From: Pseudomonas mosselii
GTDB lineage: Bacteria; Pseudomonadota; Gammaproteobacteria; Pseudomonadales; Pseudomonadaceae
DNA: 64,000 nucleotides
NCBI RefSeq assembly: GCF_005796105.1
Contig: NZ_VAUO01000001.1
Coordinates: 930,001 to 994,000 of the forward strand
Direction: 5' to 3'
Shown here: positions 43,951-52,950 of the stretch, piece after piece
How the letters are laid out: each line of letters begins with the position of its first letter
Position numbering within the stretch: position 1 is the stretch's first letter
Notes under the pieces: model-generated
What the model saw: the letters and a program-made list of their open reading frames with translations, nothing else
Database searches by the model: none
Told to the model about the DNA's origin: nothing
Program-made: the position numbers and the translations under genes

Positions 43951-46443
43951 TTACTCGTCGCTCCCCACCTGCCCTACCTGTTTCAGGCGCTCACTGGCCG
44001 GCACCGGTCGCCCATACAAGTACCCCTGGAAATTCGAGCAACCCTCGGCCATCAGCCGCTGCATCTGCTCAGCCGACTCCACGCCCTCGGCCGTGGTCTT
44101 GATCATCAGGCTATTGGACAGCTCCGTGATCGCGCGCACGATCGACATCGCCTCACGGCTGTCGCACATGTCGTGAACGAACGACTTGTCGATCTTGATC
44201 CGGTCGAACGGAAACGAACGCAGGTAGCCGAGCGACGAATAGCCCGTACCGAAGTCGTCCAGGGATATCGATACCCCAAGGTCCTTGAGCGCGCGCAGCG
44301 TACGCACGTTCTCTTCGCTGTTGCCCAGTAGCACCGACTCGGTGATTTCAAGCTCCAGGCGGCTGGCCGGCAAGCCCGAATCGGCCAGCGCCAGGGCCAC
44401 CGTATGCACCAGCCCGGTGTTCTTGAACTGCACCGGCGACAGGTTCACCGAGACACTCTGTTCGCTGTCCCAACTGGCCGCCTCCTGGCAAGCCAGGTTC
44501 AAGGCCCGGGCACCGATCTCGTGGATCAGCCCGGTTTCCTCGGCAATCGGAATGAAGTCCATGGGCATGATCATGCCGCGCGCCGGGTGTTCCCAGCGCA
44601 TCAGCGCTTCATAGCCGGTGACGGTGTTGTTCTGCGGGTCGATGACCGGCTGGTAGTGCAGTTGCAATTGGCCCAGGTGCAGCGCAGTACGCAGGTCGGT
44701 CTCCACCAGGCGGCGTTGGCGGGCGGCGACGTCCAGTTCGACATGGAAACATTCGAAACGGTTACGCCCGTTGCGCTTGGCCTCGTACAACGCCATGTCG
44801 GCGTAACCAAGCAATTGCTCGCCCTGTTCGTGATCGACCGGTGCGACGGCCACGCCGATGCTCACACCTACGGTGAACTGGTGGCCTTCGATCAGGAATG
44901 GTGGGCAAATCGACTCGATCAGGCGCTGTGCGGTGTTGCTGGCCGCTTCACGGTTGTCCAGCCCTACCAGCACCACGGCGAACTCATCGCCCCCCAGACG
45001 CGCGAGGGTGTCGTGCTCGCGTAACTCACGGCGCAGGCGCTTGCCCAAGGCACGTAGCAATTTGTCGCCAAAGGCATGGCCGAGGGTGTCATTGATGTTC
45101 TTGAAGTTGTCCAGGTCAAGACACAGTGCGGCGGTCAACTTGCCACTGTGCTCGCCGCTCAGCAGCGCCTGCTTGAGACGCTCGTTGAATAGGGTGCGGT
45201 TGGGCAGGCCGGTCAGCGCATCATGGTGGGCCATGTGATGGATCTGGGCGTGGGCGGCGAGTTCTTCGGTGACGTCTTCGGCCACGAACAGCACATAGTC
45301 GCTCTGCCCTTCGCGGTTCTGACAGAGCATGGCGCGGCTGCGCAAGGTGCGCGTGCCACTGGCAGTGTCCACCCGGGTCTCGGCGCGGTAGCCCTTGGTG
45401 CTGCGTGCGCCGCGGGCCAGTTGTTGTTCGAGGTAGTTAGCGGCAGCCGGCGCCAAGCATTGGCGCGGCAGCTTGCCGACCAGGCTCACACCCTGGCCCC
45501 CGAACAGCCGCTCGGCCTGCTGGTTGGTCAGCAGAATCTGGCGGCTGCGCAGGTCCTGGACGATAACACTGGCAGGGATATTGGCAATCACCGAGTCAAG
45601 AAACTGCGACAGGTTGGTCATCTCCTGGCTGTACTGCTCGGCCAGTTCCTTGGCCTTGAGCAGCTCCTGTTCCTGCTGCCGGCGTTCGGTGATGTCACGG
45701 GTGATCTTGGCAAACCCGATCAACTGGCCACTGTCTTCGTCGTGGATCGGCTCGATCACAACGCTGGTCCAGAACAACGAACCATCCTTGCGCTGGCGCA
45801 CGCCATCGGCCTGAAAACGACCCTCCAGGCGCGCGGTCGCAAGGCTAAGCGCCGGCAGACCGGCCTCGCGATCAGCTTCGGTGTAGAAGACCGAGAAGTG
45901 CTGGCCGACGATTTCCTCGCGGTGATAGCCCTTGGCCCGCTCGGCGCCTGCGTTCCAATTCACCACATGGCCATGGGTATCGAGCATGTAGATGGCGTAG
46001 TCACGCACCCCCTGCACCAACAGTCGGAAATGCCGCTCCTGCTCGCGCTGGGCGAGCTGCGCCCGATACTGCTCGGTGCAGTCACGGGTGATCTTGGCGA
46101 ACCCCACCAATTGCCCTTCATCGTCATGCACCGCCTCGATCAGCACATGGGCACGAAACGCCGAGCCGTCCTTGCGCAGGCGCCAGCCGTGCTCCTCGAA
46201 ACGCCCAGTGCTACGGGCCTGTTCGAGGTTACGCGCCGGCACCCCCGCAGCACGCTCATCCTCGACGTAGAACAGCGAATAATGCTGGCCGACGATTTCC
46301 TGTGCGCTGTAACCCTTGGCGCGCTGGGCACCGGGGTTCCAGTTGGCGACGAAGCCGTCAGGTGTGAGCAAGTAGATGGCGTAGTCCACCACGCTCTGGA
46401 TCAACAGCCGGTACATGACGTCGGGACTTGCAGCTAGCGACAT
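43951..46443 (-). CDS. PAS-PAS-PAS-GGDEF-EAL cyclic di-GMP protein
   Basis: An 830-residue cytoplasmic signalling protein with no membrane segment. The start ATG at 46443 (MSLAASPDVMYRLLIQSVVD) has an AGGT site; a TTG 21 bases upstream is less likely. PAS1 (about 10-125) and PAS2 (about 138-255) are close copies (WNPGAQRAKGY and WNAGAERAKGY, then GQLVGFAKITRD and GQLIGFAKITRD). A third PAS lies at about 290-395. GGDEF is intact (LARLGGDEFAVV), and the EAL domain keeps YEALMRW, EITES, LDDFGTGYSS and TTAEGVES. It could both make and degrade c-di-GMP. The N-terminal PAS pair may sense light, redox or oxygen; the ligand is unknown. Confidence 0.93.
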   Translation of the reverse strand: MSLAASPDVMYRLLIQSVVDYAIYLLTPDGFVANWNPGAQRAKGYSAQEIVGQHYSLFYVEDERAAGVPARNLEQARSTGRFEEHGWRLRKDGSAFRAHVLIEAVHDDEGQLVGFAKITRDCTEQYRAQLAQREQERHFRLLVQGVRDYAIYMLDTHGHVVNWNAGAERAKGYHREEIVGQHFSVFYTEADREAGLPALSLATARLEGRFQADGVRQRKDGSLFWTSVVIEPIHDEDSGQLIGFAKITRDITERRQQEQELLKAKELAEQYSQEMTNLSQFLDSVIANIPASVIVQDLRSRQILLTNQQAERLFGGQGVSLVGKLPRQCLAPAAANYLEQQLARGARSTKGYRAETRVDTASGTRTLRSRAMLCQNREGQSDYVLFVAEDVTEELAAHAQIHHMAHHDALTGLPNRTLFNERLKQALLSGEHSGKLTAALCLDLDNFKNINDTLGHAFGDKLLRALGKRLRRELREHDTLARLGGDEFAVVLVGLDNREAASNTAQRLIESICPPFLIEGHQFTVGVSIGVAVAPVDHEQGEQLLGYADMALYEAKRNGRNRFECFHVELDVAARQRRLVETDLRTALHLGQLQLHYQPVIDPQNNTVTGYEALMRWEHPARGMIMPMDFIPIAEETGLIHEIGARALNLACQEAASWDSEQSVSVNLSPVQFKNTGLVHTVALALADSGLPASRLELEITESVLLGNSEENVRTLRALKDLGVSISLDDFGTGYSSLGYLRSFPFDRIKIDKSFVHDMCDSREAMSIVRAITELSNSLMIKTTAEGVESAEQMQRLMAEGCSNFQGYLYGRPVPASERLKQVGQVGSDE

Positions 46444-46586
46444 GGAATTTACCTGAACCTGCAACGGGCACGAAAAGGCGCATGCCGAGCTCCTGGGTCA
46501 GGTCAGCTAGGACGCGCAAAATACTGGCATTATGCCGGCTGACGAACGGCTTAGGTCAGTTCATGACGAAAAATACGCCGCGCACT

Positions 46587-47087
46587 TCAGTGCCGCACCC
46601 CGCTCACCAGGAAGTTGCGCAAATTCGGCTCGTCATCCAACGCGATTTCCTCCACCGCACGTGGCAGATCCGCCAACAACGCCTGGCAGAAGGCCAGGGC
46701 AGACGCATCGCCGCCATAACAGCGCAACAGCCAGTTGGCCTGGCCATGGCACAGAAACTGACGGGCCACAGCGCTGCCCACGCCCTGGCGCCTATAACGC
46801 TTGAGGATGAACAGGTCCGCCAGTTCCCGCGCCTCCAACCCCGGCACTTCGCTGCCCTCGATCAGCACGAAACCTGCGATGAACCCGTCCACCAGCACCA
46901 GGTACGCGCCCCAGCCGGGCGACTGCCAGTAGCGTTGCAAGTGCGGTTCATGCACATAGAAACGTCCGTCCACCTCGACATCCTCCTGCTCCCAGTCGGA
47001 CGATTCGTAGGCGTAGAACTGGTACAGGTTGCGCACAAGCTCAGCCTGCTCGGGACCGGTCGGTAGCAGTTCGATGGAGGCAGGCAT
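46587..47087 (-). CDS. GNAT family acetyltransferase
   Basis: A 166-residue GNAT. The acetyl-CoA loop is FILKRYRRQGVGSAVARQFL (RRQGVGSA), preceded by the beta-strand AGFVLIEGSEVPG. The N-terminal part (YQFYAYESSDWEQEDVEVDG) is typical of small Pseudomonas GNATs that include an FYxY-type motif. The gene diverges from nothing nearby; it lies upstream of and in line with the GGDEF-EAL gene but is separated by about 140 bp. Substrate unknown. Confidence 0.88.
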   Translation of the reverse strand: MPASIELLPTGPEQAELVRNLYQFYAYESSDWEQEDVEVDGRFYVHEPHLQRYWQSPGWGAYLVLVDGFIAGFVLIEGSEVPGLEARELADLFILKRYRRQGVGSAVARQFLCHGQANWLLRCYGGDASALAFCQALLADLPRAVEEIALDDEPNLRNFLVSGVRH

Positions 47088-47159
47088 GGCGGGCTCGGGC
47101 GAAGGAAGGGAGCGCGATTGTAGCCGTGTGGCCCGCGCCCCACCATCGGCCGACGCTTA

Positions 47160-47576
47160 TCAGGCGGGCAATGCTGCCAGTGCATCGATCTCGATCAACA
47201 TGCCATCGAGCGCCAGGCGCGGCACGGGGATCAGCGTGCAGGTGGGGAGCATCGCCCCGGCCCACGCCTGCTGGGCCTCGGCCACCCACTGGCGCAGGCG
47301 TGGCTCGCTGTGATCGACGATCAGCAAGGTGAGCTTGTACACATCGCCAAGCCCAGCGCCCTTGGCTGCCAGGGCGAGCCGCAAGTTGGCCAGCGCCTGC
47401 CGGGCCTGTACCTCGAAATCAGGCGCCAGGCGCCCCTGCGCATCTTCCCCGCCCTGCCCGGCTACCGCCAACAAGCGGCTACCTGGGCGCACCTCGGCGA
47501 GATGGGAATAGGCGTTAGGGCTCGGGTCGTAGAGCCCTTCAGGGTTGCACAGGGAGAATGCGGTGGACTGGGCCAT
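47160..47576 (-). CDS. RidA/YjgF family protein
   Basis: A 138-residue RidA-fold protein. I take the ATG at 47576 (MAQSTAFSLCNPEGLYDPSP). The family blocks are GSRLLAVAGQGGEDAQGRLA, FEVQARQALANLRLALAAKG, VYKLTLLIVDHSEPRLRQW, and PTCTLIPVPRLALDGMLIEI with the Arg that binds carboxylates (VPRLAL) and the terminal Glu. Canonical RidA hydrolyses reactive 2-aminoacrylate imines; this divergent subgroup may do something related. It lies 72 bp upstream of the GNAT gene in the same direction. Confidence 0.88.
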   Translation of the reverse strand: MAQSTAFSLCNPEGLYDPSPNAYSHLAEVRPGSRLLAVAGQGGEDAQGRLAPDFEVQARQALANLRLALAAKGAGLGDVYKLTLLIVDHSEPRLRQWVAEAQQAWAGAMLPTCTLIPVPRLALDGMLIEIDALAALPA

Positions 47577-47645
47577 GTGGGCGCTCCATCGTGGGAAAGA
47601 GCGCCGAAGTATCAAACCTTGGGTTAACTTGAGGTCAAGCCCAAA

Positions 47646-47858
47646 TCATTTTTCCTCCAGCACAGCCCGCCCCTTCACCGCCCGCGGACCCCGCCAAGCC
47701 CAGACCAGCAAGCCTGGGAACGGTGCGTAAACCACGAATACGATCCACAGCATCTTGCGTTCGGCGCGTCGCTCGCTGCCGATGATGTGCCAGATGGCGA
47801 AAATTTCCAGGGCGATCACCGCAAGCGCGACGATGATCCAGATCGTTCCAATTTCCAT
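47646..47858 (-). CDS. Small membrane protein with PLD-nuclease N-terminal-type domain
   Basis: A 70-residue protein with two hydrophobic helices (MEIGTIWIIVALAVIALEIF and MLWIVFVVYAPFPGLLVWAW) joined by the short basic turn GSERRAERK. This is the PLDc_N (phospholipase D nuclease N-terminal) layout, found alone in many small inner-membrane proteins. An AGAAGG site precedes the ATG. Function unknown. Confidence 0.8.
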   Translation of the reverse strand: MEIGTIWIIVALAVIALEIFAIWHIIGSERRAERKMLWIVFVVYAPFPGLLVWAWRGPRAVKGRAVLEEK

Positions 47859-47940
47859 GAACCTTCTCCCGTTGGCATGTACAGGGTTGGGTCATGCCCA
47901 GTGCCGAGGGTTCAACTGGATTTCGCCGCAGTGCCACGCA

Positions 47941-48408
47941 TCAGTTGCCCAACGCTTGTAACGCGGCCTTGAGCAGCGCAGCGTCGGCATATTCACGCTG
48001 CTCCACCAGTACCCCGTGGTCCAGCGTCAGCCACAGCACCTGGCCTTCGGTCCCGGCATAGCGGCTGGCCACACGCCCGTCGCGGTCGAGCATCACCCGA
48101 TAGCTGTAGTCACGCATGGCGGGGATGGCGAACAGCTTGCTGATCACGGCCGGCATGCGCTCGATGTCAGCGACGAACACCGCACCGCGGGCTTCGAGGT
48201 AACCCTTGGGCTGATCGGCCAACGCGGCCTTGACCAGCTTGGCACCGTCCATGTCGCGGGCCACCAGCAACAGGCGTGTGTCGGCATTCAAGCTGTAAGG
48301 CTGCTCATACTGGTCCAGCAGCGTCCACGGGGCCAGGCGCTCACCTGGCTCGACAGCATGGGCAATCAGGGGTAACAGGCTCAACAGCAGTGCGGCGGCA
48401 TATTTCAT
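47941..48408 (-). CDS. Exported protein, thioredoxin-like fold suspected
   Basis: A 155-residue protein with a signal peptide (MKYAAALLLSLLPLIAHA). The mature part begins EPGERLAPWTLLDQYEQPYS, which reads like the N-terminal strand of AhpC/TSA-type thioredoxin folds, but no Cys-X-X-Cys motif is present. Other conserved-looking segments are TRLLLVARDMDGAKLVKAAL and RVMLDRDGRVASRYAGTEGQ. Many Pseudomonas carry similar proteins annotated as FAD/FMN-related or hypothetical. Periplasmic location is inferred. It diverges from the AraC regulator gene. Confidence 0.75.
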   Translation of the reverse strand: MKYAAALLLSLLPLIAHAVEPGERLAPWTLLDQYEQPYSLNADTRLLLVARDMDGAKLVKAALADQPKGYLEARGAVFVADIERMPAVISKLFAIPAMRDYSYRVMLDRDGRVASRYAGTEGQVLWLTLDHGVLVEQREYADAALLKAALQALGN

Positions 48409-48541
48409 GGCGGAACACGTCCTGGATCGATGGGTGGTCAGCATAGCGCAACCACGCCAGGGACTGCTCGGCGCGCGCGGTGTTGTCTTTCCGCGCGCCG
48501 CCTTGCACACTCATCGCGCCAGCCAGGAAACGGAGTCCGCA

Positions 48542-49549
48542 GTGCCCACACCACGCCAGTTCAGCAAGAAGGCCAGCACCAGCAATATGCTGCGGCTCAA
48601 GAACAACGAGGGTAACGCGCAGCGCCCCTACCGGGTCGACTTCGTGCTCCTCGAGCATTTTTCCATGGCCAGCTTTACCGTGGCCATGGATGTGTTGGTC
48701 ACCGCTAACCTGCTGCGCGCCGAGAGCTTTGCCTTCACTGCGCTGTCGTTGGGCGGCGACCGGGTGCTCAGCGATCTGGGCCTGGAGCTGGTCGCCACAC
48801 CCCTTGATGCGAGCAACCTGAAAGCACTCGATCTGCTGGTGATCTGTGGCGGTTTGCGTACGGCACTCAAGTATCCTGCCCTCGACCGCCTGCTGGGCGA
48901 TTGCGCCGCCGATGGCATGACCCTGGGCGGGCTGTGGAATGGTGCGTGGTTCCTGGCCCGCGCCGGGGTACTCGATGACTATGGATGCAGCGTACACCCC
49001 GAGCAACGTGCCAGCCTTGCCGAATGCAGCCCGCAAACCCGCATCACGCCGGCCAGCTTCACCCTGGATCGCGACCGCCTGACTGCCGCCAGCCCCAACG
49101 GCGCCATGGAGTTGATGCTCGGGCTGGTGCGGCGCTTGCACGGCGACGCGCTGGCAGAAGGCGTGGAGGAGATCCTGTCGTTCTCCGGGGCGCGCTATCG
49201 TCAGGTTGGGCCGGGGGCGAAGAAGTCGATGAGCCTGCACCTGCGCACCATCGTCGAATTGATGGAGAACAACCTCGAGGAAACCCTCAGCCTGGATCAG
49301 CTGGCTGCCTATTCGGGCCGCTCGCGGCGGCAGATCGACAGGCTGTTCCAGGCTCAGCTCGGCACCTCGCCACGGCGTTACTACATGGAATTGCGCATCA
49401 CCAAGAGCCGGCGCCTGTTGCAGTATTCGGACCTGTCGGTGATGGAGGTCGCGGTGGCCTGCGGGTTCGTCTCGGTCTCGCATTTCAGCAAGTGCTATGC
49501 GGCCTATTTCGGCTACCCGCCCTCGCGCGAGCAACGGCTGGGCGAATGA
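48542..49549 (+). CDS. AraC-family regulator with DJ-1/PfpI-like N-terminal domain
   Basis: A 335-residue regulator. The most likely start is GTG at 48542, 8 bases after a CGGAG site (GGAAACGGAG). An ATG 45 bases later also exists. Residues about 28-210 form a class I amidotransferase-like domain (DFVLLEHFSMASFTVAMDVL, then LLVICGGLRTA and GGLWNGAWFLARAG). The usual catalytic Cys position is occupied by Asn/Gly, so it is a sensing domain. Residues about 235-335 carry two AraC HTH motifs (LDQLAAYSGRSRRQIDRLFQ and VMEVAVACGFVSVSHFSKCY). It is the GbdR/ArgR/CdhR type, which often senses quaternary amines or amino acids. It converges on ddc. Confidence 0.9.
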   Translation: MPTPRQFSKKASTSNMLRLKNNEGNAQRPYRVDFVLLEHFSMASFTVAMDVLVTANLLRAESFAFTALSLGGDRVLSDLGLELVATPLDASNLKALDLLVICGGLRTALKYPALDRLLGDCAADGMTLGGLWNGAWFLARAGVLDDYGCSVHPEQRASLAECSPQTRITPASFTLDRDRLTAASPNGAMELMLGLVRRLHGDALAEGVEEILSFSGARYRQVGPGAKKSMSLHLRTIVELMENNLEETLSLDQLAAYSGRSRRQIDRLFQAQLGTSPRRYYMELRITKSRRLLQYSDLSVMEVAVACGFVSVSHFSKCYAAYFGYPPSREQRLGE

Positions 49550-49601
49550 ACCCAGCCCAACGGGCTAATGCCGGTCAGTGACCTTTCGCGGTTACTGGAT
49601 T

Positions 49602-49620
49602 GGGCCGCTTAGAGCGGCCC
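49602..49620. terminator. Hairpin between convergent araC-type gene and ddc
   Basis: GGGCCGCT and AGCGGCCC pair over 8 bp around TAG, followed by TCTT. It lies between the two convergent stop codons and probably serves both. Confidence 0.6.
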
Positions 49621-49626
49621 TCTTGA

Positions 49627-51039
49627 TCACCGCGCCACAATGGCCTGCAAACGCGCCCACAGCCGCTCGACATCCCCCCGCTCGGTCGGCAGTGCACCCA
49701 CCGACACCCGCACCATCCAGCGGCCTTGCAAGGTCGCCGGGGTGACATACGCGTCACCGGACGCATTCAAACGCTCGGCCCAACCACGGGTATGCGCATC
49801 CAGCGCGTCCTCTTGCAACCCTTGGGGTCGATGGCGAATGCACAACGTCTGCAACTGCACCGGCGCCAACAGCTCCCAACCCTCGGCAGCCTCAACCTGC
49901 TCGGCCAGCCAACGCGCATTGTCCAAGTCGCGGCGCAGCCGCTGTTGCAGGGCCTCGACGCCTTCGCAGCGCAACATGAACCACAGCTTCAGCGCGCGGA
50001 ACCTGCGCCCCAGTGGAATCCCCCAGTCACGCAGATTCTTCACCTCGCCATCGACCGCCGATTGCAGGTAGCTGGGGTTGGTGCTCATCACCCGGATCAG
50101 GTGCTGCGGATCACGCACGTAATAGATCGAGCAGTCGAAAGCCACTCCCAGCCACTTGTGCGCATTGACCACCACCGAGTCGGCCAGCTCGATGCCGTCC
50201 CACATCCAGCGACACTCGGGCAGGATCATCGCAGAGCCGGCCATGGCCGAGTCCACGTGCAGCCACAACTGGTGCGCCTGGGCGATCTCGCCAATCGGAC
50301 GCAACGGGTCCAGTGCGGTGGTCGCGGTGGTGCCGGTGGTGGCGACCACCGCGCAGGGCTGGTTACCCGCCGCCAGGTCCTGGGCAATGGCCTCGCGTAA
50401 CGCCTCCGGGCGCATAGCGAAATGCTCGTCGGTGGCGATCAGGCGGATGTTGTCACGCCCGAACCCAGCCAGCAGCGCGGCCTTGTCCACTGAACTGTGG
50501 GCGTGGGCGCTGACGTAGACGATCAGGGGCTTTGCCTGGGCTTGCAGGCCCCCGCGCACCAGCGCGTAATCGGTGCTGCGCTCGCGGGCGCAGATCAGCG
50601 CGACCAGGGTGCTGGTCGAGGCGGTATCCTGGATCACCCCGCTCCACTGGCTCGACAAGCCCAGCAGTTGGCGCAGCCAGTCCAGGGTCGTCTCTTCCAG
50701 CTCGCTCAGGGCCGGGCTGGACTGCCAGGACAGGCCGAGCACGCCGAGGCCCGTGCTGAGAAAGTCGCCCAGCACCGACGACAGCGTGCCGTTGGAGGGG
50801 AAGTAGCCGTAGAAGTCCGGGTGCTGCCAATGCGAAAGACCCGGCATCAACAAGCGCTCGACATCCTGCACAATCGCCTCGAAGGGCTCGCCCTGGAGGG
50901 GCGCCGCATCGGGCAAGGCGGCCTTGAGGTAACCCGGCTGAACCTGGGCCATCACCGGGCGCTCGGCGACGGTCTGGCGGTAGTCGGCGATCAGGTCGAT
51001 CAGTTGGTGGCCGTACTGGCGAAATTGTTCGGGGGTCAC
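49627..51039 (-). CDS. ddc: Aromatic L-amino acid (DOPA) decarboxylase
   Basis: A 470-residue PLP-dependent group II decarboxylase. The start is GTG at 51039 (read as MTPEQFRQYGHQLIDLIADY), 7 bases after GGAG, which gives exactly the length I remember for the P. putida L-DOPA decarboxylase. In-frame codons upstream run into a REP element. The PLP Lys is in SVVVNAHKWLGVAFDCSIYY, the cofactor Asp in LWLHVDSAMAGSAM, and the substrate His in HPDFYGYFPSNG (HWQHPDFYG). The known P. putida enzyme is highly selective for L-DOPA. A LysR regulator gene lies upstream in the same direction, across a REP pair. The catechol pathway it may feed is not in this window. Confidence 0.93.
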   Translation of the reverse strand: MTPEQFRQYGHQLIDLIADYRQTVAERPVMAQVQPGYLKAALPDAAPLQGEPFEAIVQDVERLLMPGLSHWQHPDFYGYFPSNGTLSSVLGDFLSTGLGVLGLSWQSSPALSELEETTLDWLRQLLGLSSQWSGVIQDTASTSTLVALICARERSTDYALVRGGLQAQAKPLIVYVSAHAHSSVDKAALLAGFGRDNIRLIATDEHFAMRPEALREAIAQDLAAGNQPCAVVATTGTTATTALDPLRPIGEIAQAHQLWLHVDSAMAGSAMILPECRWMWDGIELADSVVVNAHKWLGVAFDCSIYYVRDPQHLIRVMSTNPSYLQSAVDGEVKNLRDWGIPLGRRFRALKLWFMLRCEGVEALQQRLRRDLDNARWLAEQVEAAEGWELLAPVQLQTLCIRHRPQGLQEDALDAHTRGWAERLNASGDAYVTPATLQGRWMVRVSVGALPTERGDVERLWARLQAIVAR

Positions 51040-51065
51040 GGGTCGCTCCTGGGGTTCGTGGATCA

Positions 51066-51151
51066 CCTGTGCCGGCCCTTTCGCGGGTAAACCCGCTCCC
51101 ACAGGTCACGCGTACCTAGAGCGGGTTTACCCGCGAAAGGGCTGGCACAGG
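51066..51151. repeat. REP pair upstream of ddc
   Basis: Two P. putida-type REP elements face each other. The 33 bases at 51066-51098 (CCTGTGCCGGCCCTTTCGCG...) and their reverse complement at 51119-51151 match at 32 of 33 positions around a 20-base loop. It lies 27 bp from the ddc start codon, between ddc and lysR. Confidence 0.9.
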
Positions 51152-51214
51152 CTCTGCTGGACTCCAGTCTAGGCGTCAGCTCTGCTGCGAATAACCCCGC
51201 TTCGCGCATAGCTG

Positions 51215-52159
51215 CTATGGCGAAGGCGCATGCCCGCCGTGTACACCGAACTGCGAGGCGCGCCACAGCTCGTAGACCCGATTGCGCAACCAGCGATGCT
51301 CGGCCGAGGCCTGCAGACGCTGGTGCCAGACCACCCAATAGCGCTGGGTGTGCTCGACAAAGCCCAGCGGTCGCCAGGCCAGGCCATGCAGACGGGCGAG
51401 CTGGCGGGCAATGTGCTCCGGCACCGTGGCCAGGGCCTCGCCCTGACCGATCACCTGCACCATGGCGCTGAAGAACGGCACCTCCAGGCTGATCCGCCGC
51501 TGCAAACCCTGGGCACGTAAGTGACGGTCGATGAAACTGTCCTTGTCGCCCCCGCCAGAGACGCGCACATGCTTGAAGGCCAGGTAGTCCTGCTGATCCA
51601 GCACTGCCCTTGCAGCGAGCGGGTGATCATGCCGCATCAGCGCCACCGCGCGGTCCTCGCCCAACAGGCGGCCGTGCAGGTTGGGCGGCGACTCATCGAA
51701 CAGCGTGGTGGCCAGGTCGATCTCGCCACTGGCCAGCAGGGCATATTGCCCGGCCTGCCAGGTGCGGTATTCCAGCGACACACCGGGGGCCTCACGTTCG
51801 AGCGCCGCCACTAAACGCGGCAGCATGTGCTCAGCCACGTAATCCGAGGCCGCCAGGCAGAAGCGCCGCTCGCAGCGGGCAGGGTCGAACGCCGCCGGCT
51901 GACGCAGCGCGGCCAGTTCATCGAGCACCTGGCGCAGCGGCTCGACCAGGGTTTCGGCGTGCTCACTGAGCACGTAGCCACGCCCTTGACGCACCAGCAA
52001 AGGGTCGTCGAAGGCTTCCCGCAGGCTCGCCAGTTGACGGCTAAGGGCACTCTGGCTGCACCTCAGGCGCTCGGCGGCATGACTGAGATTTTTCAACTGC
52101 AACAGGCAGTCGAGGGTGCGCAGGTGGGCAAGGCTCAGGGAAGCGAAAATGGGGGTCAT
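51215..52159 (-). CDS. LysR-family transcriptional regulator
   Basis: A 314-residue LysR protein. HTH at about residues 10-65 (LAHLRTLDCLLQLKNLSHAA, then RCSQSALSRQLASLREAFDD). The effector domain begins near 90 (CLAASDYVAEHMLPRLVAAL) with LASGEIDLATTLFDESPPNL. It resembles the NodD/PA-type subgroup acting on catabolic genes. It is the nearest regulator to ddc (176 bp, same direction). A promoter between the REP pair and ddc would be needed for it to control ddc. The effector is unknown. Confidence 0.9.
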   Translation of the reverse strand: MTPIFASLSLAHLRTLDCLLQLKNLSHAAERLRCSQSALSRQLASLREAFDDPLLVRQGRGYVLSEHAETLVEPLRQVLDELAALRQPAAFDPARCERRFCLAASDYVAEHMLPRLVAALEREAPGVSLEYRTWQAGQYALLASGEIDLATTLFDESPPNLHGRLLGEDRAVALMRHDHPLAARAVLDQQDYLAFKHVRVSGGGDKDSFIDRHLRAQGLQRRISLEVPFFSAMVQVIGQGEALATVPEHIARQLARLHGLAWRPLGFVEHTQRYWVVWHQRLQASAEHRWLRNRVYELWRASQFGVHGGHAPSP

Positions 52160-52177
52160 GGCGAGCTACGAAAACGC

Positions 52178-52225
52178 TCGCGGGGCAAGCCCGCGCGCAA
52201 AGGTGAGCGCTGGCTTGCCCCGCGA
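52178..52225. repeat. Short REP-like inverted repeat
   Basis: TCGCGGGGCAAGCC (52178-52191) and GGCTTGCCCCGCGA (52212-52225) are perfect 14-bp arms around 20 bases. It sits between the YebC-family stop and the lysR start and probably terminates the former. Confidence 0.85.
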
Positions 52226-52239
52226 TGGCGACATCCGGG

Positions 52240-52950
52240 TCAGTCCGTCAGGCCGACGTAGACGTTCTGTACGTCTTCGTTCTCGTCGATCGCTTCCAGG
52301 AACGCTTCGACCTCAGCCAGCGCCTCGGCGCTCAGGCTGGCGGCGCTCACCGGGTTCTTCGGGATGTAACCGATCTTCGCCGAGGTCACGGTGAAGCCCT
52401 GGTCAGGCAAGGCCTTCTGTACGGCGTCCAGGTCGGTGGTGTCGGTGATGAACAAGGTCGACCCCTCTTCTTCACCGGCTTCGAAGTCCTGGGCACCGGC
52501 CTCGATGGCGGCTTCTTCAGGATCTGCGGCGGCGTTCGGGGTGGCCTCGATCAAGCCTACGTGGTTGAAGTCCCAAGCCACCGAACCACTGGCGCCCAGT
52601 TGCCCCTTGCGGAACAGCACACGAATCTGCGCCACGGTGCGGTTGACGTTGTCGGTCTGGCACTCGACGATCAGCGGCACCTGATGGGGTGCGTAGCCTT
52701 CATAGGTGACAGCGGTGTACTGCACGGCATCGCCATCGAGGCCTGCGCCCTTGCGAATGGCGCGTTCGAGGGTTTCGCGGGTCATCGAGGCTTTCTTGGC
52801 CTGCTCCACCGCCAGACGCAGGCGCGGGTTCATGTCCGGGTCGGCGCCCGACTTGGCGGCGATCTGGATCTCCTTGGCCAGTTTGCCCATGATCTTGCCC
52901 TTGGCGTTGGCCGCGGTTTCTCTATGCTTGGCTTTCCACTGTGCGCCCAT
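52240..52950 (-). CDS. YebC/PmpR-family protein
   Basis: A 236-residue YebC-family (TACO1-like) protein. It opens [20 protein letters not shown], the YeeN-type variant of the family start, then [20 protein letters not shown] and [20 protein letters not shown], both conserved blocks. The acidic domain 3 ends [13 protein letters not shown]. Family members act as transcription regulators or in translation of polyproline-type mRNAs; which applies to this branch is not known. The leader contains GGCCGGT/ACCGGCC (about 52970-52994), a small hairpin. Confidence 0.92.
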   Translation of the reverse strand: MGAQWKAKHRETAANAKGKIMGKLAKEIQIAAKSGADPDMNPRLRLAVEQAKKASMTRETLERAIRKGAGLDGDAVQYTAVTYEGYAPHQVPLIVECQTDNVNRTVAQIRVLFRKGQLGASGSVAWDFNHVGLIEATPNAAADPEEAAIEAGAQDFEAGEEEGSTLFITDTTDLDAVQKALPDQGFTVTSAKIGYIPKNPVSAASLSAEALAEVEAFLEAIDENEDVQNVYVGLTD

